Shown here: one piece after another, positions 6,722-13,801 of the stretch
How positions within the stretch are numbered: position 1 is the stretch's first letter
How the letters are laid out: the number at the start of each line of letters is the position of its first letter
Assembly: GCA_023663685.1 (NCBI GenBank)
Contig: JAMPHB010000001.1
Location: forward strand, 1-41,665
Direction of reading: 5' to 3'
Origin: Blautia sp.
GTDB taxonomy: Bacteria; Bacillota; Clostridia; Lachnospirales; Lachnospiraceae
Length of the DNA stretch: 41,665 nucleotides
Notes under the pieces: generated by a model
Database searches by the model: none
Told to the model about the DNA's origin: nothing
The model's input: the letters and a program-made list of their open reading frames with translations, nothing else
Position numbers and translations under genes: made by a program

Positions 6722-9700
6722 ATGTCCATAGACGCAAGATATTTGAACAAGCTAAGAGATGCATACCTGAATAACAATCTGATCGTGTTTGTCGGAAGCG
6801 GGCTGTCCGTGCCTCTGCAGATGCCATCATGGGGAAAGCTGATTGCGGATCTGGCGGATGCGGAAGGATTTTCCGGCGGCAAGAGGCGGGAGATTCAGGA
6901 AGCGCTGGACAGCTATGCATATATGGAGGCAATCCGGCTGTTGATGGAGGAGACGGCATGGGACGAGGCGGAGATCCAGAGAAGGGTGGCGGAGTATTTT
7001 GGCGAGGCAAAGCGCGTCTGCGACCGTCTTGCAGACAACAATTACAAGGATCTTGCGGACATGGCGCTTGCAAGATTTTTTACAACGAACTATGATGAGT
7101 TTATCCATGATATAGCGGGCGGCGAAAGGATTTATTTTGACGAGGCGCAGAGGCGGATCATTTTGAACCAGTTCGACCAGCCGGAATACCGGAAGACAGC
7201 AATTCCATTGCATGGCGATATCAGCAGGCCGGAGGAGATTATTTTTACGGAGCAGTCCTATAAGAAGCTCTATGAAAACGAGGATTTTACTGATTTTTTT
7301 GAGCGGATTCGGTGCGGAAAGACTTTTTTGTTTATCGGATTTTCCTTTGACGATGCTTATTTTCAGACGCTTTTTCAAAAAGTGGTCGGCGGGTTTCAGA
7401 TGGAGCATTATATCCTTTTTTCGGAGGACAAGCGGGCGGATATCCATGTGCAGGAAAACTGCAGGCGGTACAGAGTGCGTGCGCTTTACTATGATGCAGC
7501 TGCGGGGCATGTGGAGGCAATCCGGGAGGTGCTGGAGGACATAACCAGAGTGATTCGGACGCCTGCCCATGAAATAGAGGTGCTTCCTAAAAAGGAACCG
7601 GCTGTTCTGCCGGAGGCGTTTCAGGAGCTCTACGAAAAATGCGGGCGGGCAGTGGAGAATGAGAGGCTGGCGGAGCTTAAGGAGCTGGCGGATACCATTC
7701 GGAGTATGTCGGGCTTTGGGGAGCTGGACGCAAAGCACAGACAGCGGACAGGCATCTATTATCTGTGGTATTACAGCAATCTGCAGGAGCATACGAAGGC
7801 AGAAGAGATTATGTACACCATGGACGCCGACCCTGAATTATACCCTCTGCGGAGTCATGCCGCCGTAATGTACGGGCAGATTTTGTGGAACGCCAGACAG
7901 TGGACGCAGGCGCTCGCCTTTCTCAACGGCATTGCGAAGGAGACGAAAATATTGCGGCTGCTCAGGGACGTGATTCTTGTCTCCCAGCGTTTTCTGCCGT
8001 CGGCATACGAAAAGCAGGGTTTTATTCCGGTGTATGAAGAAACGGAGAGGACAGATGTGCAAAAGGCGGAGTTTGCGGCTGCCTATCAGGAGCTTAAGGA
8101 AAAATATGTGGAGGATTCCTTTGCCCTTAAGGATTTAGAGGAATATGAGGATCGTGATATGCAAAAGCTCGCCTATCAGTGGCTGGGGATTGTGGCGGGG
8201 CAGGTATTCCATGAGCACAGGGACGCGGTGGAGTATCTGAGCCGCGCTCTTATGGTGGAGGAGAGCCGGGCGTTGTATGAGGAGCTTGCCCTGAACGATC
8301 TGGCCATTGGGGAGGCACGGACGAAATACAGAAAAGACGCGAAGCAGTATGAGTTTGACCGGAGGGCGCTGGCGGATGCGAAGCGTTGCTTTGCCTACGT
8401 TTTTGCGGCGGATGATAAGGACTTTCTTCTCTCTGCCTGCAGGCGTGTCGGTTCTGCCTATCTGCAGGTGCTCTTTGATTCCAGATGCTTCTATGAATAT
8501 GAGCAGTTTTATGAGCGGGCTGGGGAGTTTCTGCCGGAAAATTACCATAAATATATCCAGAAGGCGCAGGTGGATGCAGAGTATATGGGGGAGATTCCGG
8601 AGGAGATCCAGGCACATCTGACAGAGGATGACAGGCTTTGGCTGGAGCTGTCCCGCAGGGAATCTGTTTCCTCTATGCTGAATCAGCCGGATACAGAGAA
8701 GCAGAAGGTATTTGGGACTGTGACGGAGGAGATTGAGGACAGATTCGGCGAATATGCGCATATGCCGGAGCATTTTCAGGTGATGTACCGGTTTGCCCTG
8801 TTTAGCGCGGGACGATATGCAGAGTTTGCGGGTCTGGCAGACAGCGGGGACGAGGCGGAGGCCTGCTATCTGCCGGAGTGCCGCGGTGATGTAAACGGGG
8901 GGCAGGCGGCGTTTGAAAAACTGTTCCGCGGGCACCCGGATATGTCCTCTATGAGAGAGCTGGTCAATTTTTACAAACGGCATGGGAAAAAAGCGGAAGC
9001 CTGCGATCTGTTTGAGCGTATTCTGGCGGAGGCCTACGGTTTTATAGGCGATCGGGCAGATGTGCTGCGAACCTATATTTCGACAGCGCTGAACGGGTGG
9101 GGGGATACCGGGACGGCGCTTCGGGCATTTATTGCGCACAAGGACATTTTTGACAGCAGCGACGAACAGCTGGAGCTGGAGGAGATGCTTCTGCCGATGG
9201 TGATGGACTATAGCGACTGGCAGAGGCGGATCGAGTTTAGCCGGTATATGCTGACGATTTCCCCGAAGCTCATAGCGCAACAGTTTTACCGCTACATATT
9301 CCATCTGTATATAGCAAACATGAAATACCGGGAGGCGGGAAAATGTCTGGATGAGATGCGCGCCGCCGGGGTAGAGGTGCCGGAGGAATGGGAGCATGTG
9401 CAGGCGATTATGATGCGGCCGCAGAAGAGCAGACGCTACAGCAGGGCGCCGCAGCATTACGCGGCGGGAGCGATTGCCGGGATAAAACGGTCGGTGAATC
9501 AGCTGCCGTGGTTTGGGCTCTATTGCTTTGGGCGGGAAAATGGAGAGGTTCTGATTCCCATGACCACTATGATTATGCTGTTTGCAGTGGGACGGCAGAA
9601 AGAGCTTGCGCATTTTTCTAAGGTGTATGTTACATATGCGGGGCTGCTGCATCTGCAGAGCGACCTCGTTTGCCGGGAAACGTCCTTATACAGGCAGATA

Positions 9701-9877
9701 CTTGAGACGCTTGCGGGGCTGGCAAATCTGGAGCTGGCGGCCTGCTCCATGGAGGGATATGTGGAAGGGGAGAAAAAATATGGGAGGAGATACCCTGAAA
9801 AAATCCAGTACTTTCAGTTTTTGTCAGAGCACCGGGAGGTGACGGGCATTTGGGGAATCAGTCAGAAGGGAGTGTGA
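6722..9877 (+). CDS. SIR2-domain protein with long helical-repeat tail, probable antiphage NADase
   Basis: 1051 aa from an ATG with GGAAGGGAA upstream. The SIR2-like domain is at about 15-270: FVGSGLS (23-29), TTNYDE (121-126), LHGD (163-166) and FIGFSFDD (204-211), all NAD-site motifs. No zinc cysteines are present, so NAD cleavage is more likely than deacetylation. The remaining 780 residues are almost all amphipathic helices with TPR-like spacing (for example ALAFLNGIAKET, KKAEACDLFERILAEAYG). No P-loop was found, unlike the other SIR2 protein in this window. This architecture resembles defence-associated sirtuins (DSR-type), in which the helical tail senses phage proteins and the SIR2 head depletes NAD; exact family membership is inference. 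Base use is close to the core genes on the right. The stop is 3 bases before the rsmI start, so the two are probably co-transcribed and coupled. Confidence 0.85.
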   Translation: MSIDARYLNKLRDAYLNNNLIVFVGSGLSVPLQMPSWGKLIADLADAEGFSGGKRREIQEALDSYAYMEAIRLLMEETAWDEAEIQRRVAEYFGEAKRVCDRLADNNYKDLADMALARFFTTNYDEFIHDIAGGERIYFDEAQRRIILNQFDQPEYRKTAIPLHGDISRPEEIIFTEQSYKKLYENEDFTDFFERIRCGKTFLFIGFSFDDAYFQTLFQKVVGGFQMEHYILFSEDKRADIHVQENCRRYRVRALYYDAAAGHVEAIREVLEDITRVIRTPAHEIEVLPKKEPAVLPEAFQELYEKCGRAVENERLAELKELADTIRSMSGFGELDAKHRQRTGIYYLWYYSNLQEHTKAEEIMYTMDADPELYPLRSHAAVMYGQILWNARQWTQALAFLNGIAKETKILRLLRDVILVSQRFLPSAYEKQGFIPVYEETERTDVQKAEFAAAYQELKEKYVEDSFALKDLEEYEDRDMQKLAYQWLGIVAGQVFHEHRDAVEYLSRALMVEESRALYEELALNDLAIGEARTKYRKDAKQYEFDRRALADAKRCFAYVFAADDKDFLLSACRRVGSAYLQVLFDSRCFYEYEQFYERAGEFLPENYHKYIQKAQVDAEYMGEIPEEIQAHLTEDDRLWLELSRRESVSSMLNQPDTEKQKVFGTVTEEIEDRFGEYAHMPEHFQVMYRFALFSAGRYAEFAGLADSGDEAEACYLPECRGDVNGGQAAFEKLFRGHPDMSSMRELVNFYKRHGKKAEACDLFERILAEAYGFIGDRADVLRTYISTALNGWGDTGTALRAFIAHKDIFDSSDEQLELEEMLLPMVMDYSDWQRRIEFSRYMLTISPKLIAQQFYRYIFHLYIANMKYREAGKCLDEMRAAGVEVPEEWEHVQAIMMRPQKSRRYSRAPQHYAAGAIAGIKRSVNQLPWFGLYCFGRENGEVLIPMTTMIMLFAVGRQKELAHFSKVYVTYAGLLHLQSDLVCRETSLYRQILETLAGLANLELAACSMEGYVEGEKKYGRRYPEKIQYFQFLSEHREVTGIWGISQKGV

Positions 9878-9880
9878 GCC

Positions 9881-10735
9881 ATGGAAAAAGGAAGATTATA
9901 TTTGTGCGCCACGCCGATCGGCAATCTGGAGGATATCACCTGCCGGGTATTGCGCACATTGAAAGAGGTGGATCTCATTGCGGCGGAGGACACCCGCAAT
10001 TCCATCCGTCTGCTGAATCACTTTGAGATTCGGACGCCCATGACCAGCTATCACGAGCATAATAAGATTGAGAAGGCGTACCGGCTTGTGGAGAAAATGC
10101 GGGAGGGGAAAAATATTGCGCTGATCACAGATGCCGGGACGCCGGGAATCTCCGATCCGGGAGAGGAGCTGGTGCGCATCTGCTATGAGGAGGGCATCGA
10201 GGTGACGTCCCTTCCCGGGGCGGCGGCCTGCGTTACCGCGCTTACGGTGTCGGGACTTCCCACCCGGCGTTTTGCCTTTGAGGCCTTTCTTCCAAGGGAC
10301 AAAAAGGAGCGGCGGGCGGTGCTCGCGGAACTTGCGCAGGAGACGCGGACGATCATCCTCTACGAGGCGCCCCACCATCTGGTGGCGACGCTCACGGAGC
10401 TTTGCGAGGTTCTGGGCAAAGAGCGCAGACTCACGATCTGCCGGGAGCTGACCAAGCGGTATGAGGAGAAAATGCAGACGACCCTTGCGGACAGTCTGCA
10501 CTATTATGAGGGGCAGGAGCCCCGCGGGGAATATGTGCTTGTGATTGAGGGGAAATCCATAGCGCAGTGCAAAAAGGAGCAGCAGGCCGCATGGGAGGCG
10601 TTAAGCCTTGCGGAGCACATGGCCCGCTACGAGTCGCAGGGGATCGACCGCAGGGAGGCCATGAAGCTGGTGGCAAAAGACCGGGGCGTCAGCAAACGCG
10701 ACATTTATCAGGAGCTGCTGCAGGCAGACCGCTAA
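9881..10735 (+). CDS. rsmI: 16S rRNA (cytidine-1402-2'-O)-methyltransferase
   Basis: 284 aa, normal length. RsmI adds the 2'-O-methyl group to C1402 of 16S rRNA in the decoding centre using SAM. Diagnostic stretches of this tetrapyrrole-methylase-fold family are present: LYLCATPIGNLEDI at the start, AEDTRNS, the TDAGTPGISDPG loop near residue 85, and SLPGAAACVTAL. The ribosome site (GAAGGGAG) lies within the end of the SIR2 gene 3 bases upstream, which suggests translational coupling. The stop overlaps the convergent DUF885 stop by two bases. Confidence 0.95.
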   Translation: MEKGRLYLCATPIGNLEDITCRVLRTLKEVDLIAAEDTRNSIRLLNHFEIRTPMTSYHEHNKIEKAYRLVEKMREGKNIALITDAGTPGISDPGEELVRICYEEGIEVTSLPGAAACVTALTVSGLPTRRFAFEAFLPRDKKERRAVLAELAQETRTIILYEAPHHLVATLTELCEVLGKERRLTICRELTKRYEEKMQTTLADSLHYYEGQEPRGEYVLVIEGKSIAQCKKEQQAAWEALSLAEHMARYESQGIDRREAMKLVAKDRGVSKRDIYQELLQADR

Positions 10736-12465
10736 TCCAGCAGCTTTTCCTCCAGGAGAGAGAAGGGCGCGGGGCCGGTCTGCAGAATCTCTTCATGGAA
10801 TTTTACGGGGTCAAAGGAGCTTCCCTCCTTTTCCTCGCAGGCCTCCCGGAGCTGGTCAAATTTTAGATATCCCACATAGTATTTCAGATAATTTCCCGGC
10901 TCGTCTAAAATCAGATTGGTGATGGCGTTTACCGTGTCGGCATCGCTGATGCCATAGCCGCCCCAGAATTCCAGCATATCCTCCGATTCCCAGCCCAGAT
11001 AGTGAATGCCAATGTCGGAGGTCGCGTAGAGGCTTAAGGTGGAGGACTGGTTGTGCTGCAGCAGGGAAGCCAGATTTTCGTCAAGCCCGGCGTAGTAGTA
11101 GGCCTGCATCTCCACATAGGTTGCCCAGCCCTCGATATAGCCGGGATAGTTTAGGAGCGTGTGCATCGGATTCATGCCGTAGCTGTAAGATTGCACCGTC
11201 TGGTAGAGATGTCCGGGGAAGCCCTCGTGGGCAAGCGTGGTAAAAAGGTAGAGGCTGTCGGAGCCCACATCGTTGATATAGATGCGGTTGTTCAGGTAAT
11301 TATCAATGGGGGCCGTGATGTAGAAGGCGGGCGCAAGATATTCGGAGAGGGATTCGTCCACATGGCAGACCTCCCATTTAGATTCCGGCGCTTCCGGGAA
11401 ATCCTCCAGCATCGCATTCTGCAGGTGCTTAATCATCATAGTCTCGTCCTGCATGTCGCATGTTGCAGAATCCGCGGCAGTGAGGAGTCCGGGATCTTCT
11501 GCCAGAAGCTCGCCGCAGACCGTAAGGTCTGCATTTCTTTTTTCTTCAATCTGCGCCGCCAGCTCCTCCACGGAGTCGTCGCAGCCCGTATAGTAGGCCA
11601 CGAGTGCGGCATAGTAATCCTTTCCATTCTCATAGTGGCAGAGCCCCCAGTTGTTGCGTCCCTTTCCCATAAGCCGGGTAAGTCCCGTGGCCATGCTCTG
11701 GTAGGCGGGGATTACATGCGCGGCGATCGCTTCCCGGTTGCGCCCGCTGTATGCCTGCACCTCTGCGCCGCTCAGTCCCTCCAGCTCCGCCAGCCGGTTG
11801 TCGAAGGTGGTGACAAGAAAATTGTCGGTGGGATTGTTTAAAAAGACCTCGCAGCTTTCGATGACTTTTCCACAGCAGCGGTCGGACATGAAGAGGCCTG
11901 CATCCGCCTTTTCCTGCTCAAAGGCCAGAAGCTGTGCGAAATATGTATCCATCTGTGATAAAAGTGCAAGGTAGTCCTCGACGTCCTGCCTTGAGTTGAA
12001 ACGGTACTCCGCCAGCAGGATCGGGAGCTGGGACGTGGCGCCGCCGGAGGGAGTTAAGACCTCGTCGTACAGTGCGTAGTCTGAGAGTGTAAGCTGTCTG
12101 TCCAGATAATCTGTCAGCACATCATAGACAAGCTTTTCATCTGTGGACATCGAGCGGTAGGAATAGCCCTCCAGCTTCGAGCGGAGCTCACGCATATCAA
12201 GGATGCTCTTCTGCCGGGCTTCCTTTGAGAAGTCCCCGAAGGTTACATCGTAGTCCCTGATACCGACAGCGGCGGGATTGCTCAGCGTAAAATGCAGGTT
12301 GATTGTGTTGGAGCTGACCTCCTCCACGAACATCTGTGAGAGAAACTGGTTGAAGGCGTCGCCGTCTTTTCCGGTCAGCTTTGGCAGTCCCCACAGTCCC
12401 AGAAATAGCGCGAGGATAAGGCTTGCGGCGATTAAGACCGGAGATTTTTTACGAGATAGTTTCAT
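10732..12465 (-). CDS. DUF885 family membrane-anchored metallopeptidase-like protein
   Basis: 577 aa from ATG (a GTG 15 bases upstream is in frame; neither has a clear ribosome site). A short basic start and one hydrophobic segment (about 9-30) indicate a signal anchor or uncleaved signal peptide, so the body is outside the membrane. The DUF885 fold is marked by AHEGFPGHLYQ (zinc-type HExxxH, His413/Glu414/His419) and YIEGWATYVEMQAYY, whose Glu would be the third ligand. Members resemble gluzincin/M32-like peptidases; a role in processing peptides at the cell surface is likely but unproven. It is convergent with rsmI and divergent from spmA. Confidence 0.85.
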   Translation of the reverse strand: MKLSRKKSPVLIAASLILALFLGLWGLPKLTGKDGDAFNQFLSQMFVEEVSSNTINLHFTLSNPAAVGIRDYDVTFGDFSKEARQKSILDMRELRSKLEGYSYRSMSTDEKLVYDVLTDYLDRQLTLSDYALYDEVLTPSGGATSQLPILLAEYRFNSRQDVEDYLALLSQMDTYFAQLLAFEQEKADAGLFMSDRCCGKVIESCEVFLNNPTDNFLVTTFDNRLAELEGLSGAEVQAYSGRNREAIAAHVIPAYQSMATGLTRLMGKGRNNWGLCHYENGKDYYAALVAYYTGCDDSVEELAAQIEEKRNADLTVCGELLAEDPGLLTAADSATCDMQDETMMIKHLQNAMLEDFPEAPESKWEVCHVDESLSEYLAPAFYITAPIDNYLNNRIYINDVGSDSLYLFTTLAHEGFPGHLYQTVQSYSYGMNPMHTLLNYPGYIEGWATYVEMQAYYYAGLDENLASLLQHNQSSTLSLYATSDIGIHYLGWESEDMLEFWGGYGISDADTVNAITNLILDEPGNYLKYYVGYLKFDQLREACEEKEGSSFDPVKFHEEILQTGPAPFSLLEEKLLD

Positions 12466-12616
12466 AATGTGTGTATGCACCCATGAGCAGAAATTATTAG
12501 TTAGTTTATGCGCCGCCCTTCTTTGCTAGACCTGCGGGCGGAAGAATTGCAAAATGTGTCATATCCGGGAGCCCCTCTGGAATAGAATAGCGGTAACCAT
12601 AGCTGCGGAGCGCAAT

Positions 12617-13201
12617 ATGAATTATCTCTGGGCGTGTATGATTATGATAGGAGTGGTCTACGGGGCGCTGACGGGCAATCTGGGAGCCGTGACGGATCAG
12701 GCGCTGGCCTCTGCGAAGGAGGCGGTGACTCTGTGTCTTACGATGGCCGGAGTGATGGCGTTCTGGGTGGGAATCATGCGGATTGCCGAGCGGGCAGGGC
12801 TGGTGGAGGGCATCTCCGGCGCGCTTGGGCCGCTTTTGTCCTTTCTGTTTCCGGATGTGCCTAAAGACAGTGGCGCAAGAAAACACATAGCGACAAACAT
12901 GGTGGCAAATTTTCTCGGGCTTGGGTGGGCGGCTACGCCTGCGGGGCTGTCCGCCATGAAGGAGCTGAAAAAGCTGGACAAAGAAAGCGGCAGTGCCAGC
13001 GATGCGATGTGCGATTTTTTGATTCTAAACATCTCTTCGCTGCAGCTCATACCGGTGAACATCATTGCCTACAGAAGCCAGTATGGCTCTGTTGCTCCCG
13101 CCGCGATTGTGGGGCCCGCGATTCTTGCAACAGCGGTGTCCACGGGAGCGGCGGTGCTGTTCATTAAGCTGCGGCGGCTTTTGGGAGGCGGACGGACATG
13201 A
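12617..13201 (+). CDS. spmA: Spore maturation protein A
   Basis: 194 aa, start at MNYLWACM with GCGGAG six bases upstream. SpmA is a multi-pass nucleoside-recognition (Gate) domain membrane protein needed for full spore core dehydration in Bacillus, acting with SpmB. Family stretches visible here include GVMAFWVGIMRIAERAGL, the FPDVPKDSGAR loop, and ATNMVANFLGLGWAATPAGL. The stop overlaps the spmB start as ATGA, so the pair is translated together. Presence of spmAB argues for a spore-forming host. Confidence 0.95.
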   Translation: MNYLWACMIMIGVVYGALTGNLGAVTDQALASAKEAVTLCLTMAGVMAFWVGIMRIAERAGLVEGISGALGPLLSFLFPDVPKDSGARKHIATNMVANFLGLGWAATPAGLSAMKELKKLDKESGSASDAMCDFLILNISSLQLIPVNIIAYRSQYGSVAPAAIVGPAILATAVSTGAAVLFIKLRRLLGGGRT

Positions 13202-13722
13202 AAATGATTCTTTATATTTCGGAGGCAGTGATACCCCTGCTTGTGCTCTACATTGTGGGAATCGGACTCTCCCGCCGCCAGCGGGTGTATGAAGATTTTC
13301 TGGACGGGGCAAAAAGCGGAATCCGCACGGTGGTGGAAATCATGCCGACGCTGATCGGACTCATGGTAGCGGTGGGGATTCTGCGCGCCTCCGGCTTTTT
13401 GGATTTCCTCTCCGGCCTGCTGGGCAGGCTTATGCAGTATACGAATTTTCCGACGGAGCTGCTCCCGCTTGCTCTTGTTAAAATGTTTTCTTCCTCCGCA
13501 GCCACCGGCCTGCTTTTAGACCTCTACAAGACCCACGGCGCGGATTCACATCTCGGCATTGCCGCATCCATCATGCTGAGCAGCACAGAGACTATATTCT
13601 ACACCATGTCCATCTACTTTATGTCCGTGAAAATCAAAAAGACCCGCTATACACTGGCGGGGGCATTGACAGCGACCCTCGCGGGACTGATTGCAAGCGT
13701 GATGCTGGCGGGCTATTTGTAG
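13198..13722 (+). CDS. spmB: Spore maturation protein B
   Basis: 174 aa, four-base overlap with spmA. A Gate-domain integral membrane protein with the expected VVEIMPTLIGLMVAVGILRASG stretch in two hydrophobic segments, the MKMF-like VKMFSSSAATGLLLDLY region, and SSTETIFYTMSIYFMS. It works with SpmA in spore core dehydration. No terminator is obvious in the 79 bases that follow; that gap holds the promoter of the next operon. Confidence 0.95.
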   Translation: MKMILYISEAVIPLLVLYIVGIGLSRRQRVYEDFLDGAKSGIRTVVEIMPTLIGLMVAVGILRASGFLDFLSGLLGRLMQYTNFPTELLPLALVKMFSSSAATGLLLDLYKTHGADSHLGIAASIMLSSTETIFYTMSIYFMSVKIKKTRYTLAGALTATLAGLIASVMLAGYL

Positions 13723-13744
13723 AATATGCAGGACACAAAAGCAA

Positions 13745-13773
13745 TTGCATTTTTCATAGTCCTCATTTATAAT
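13745..13773 (+). promoter_or_regulatory. Sigma-A promoter of the methylase-sirtuin operon
   Basis: TTGCAT (13745-13750) and a consensus TATAAT (13768-13773) with a 17-base spacer. The start would fall near 13780, about 20 bases before the methylase ATG. Confidence 0.7.
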
Positions 13774-13801
13774 TGGTGTATTACGAAGGGAGGATGAAAG
13801 G

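Noticed and set aside
8135-9652. Long open frame on the minus strand opposite SIR2 gene 2
   Set aside because: It is a shadow of the strongly biased coding frame on the plus strand and shows no domain or ribosome site.
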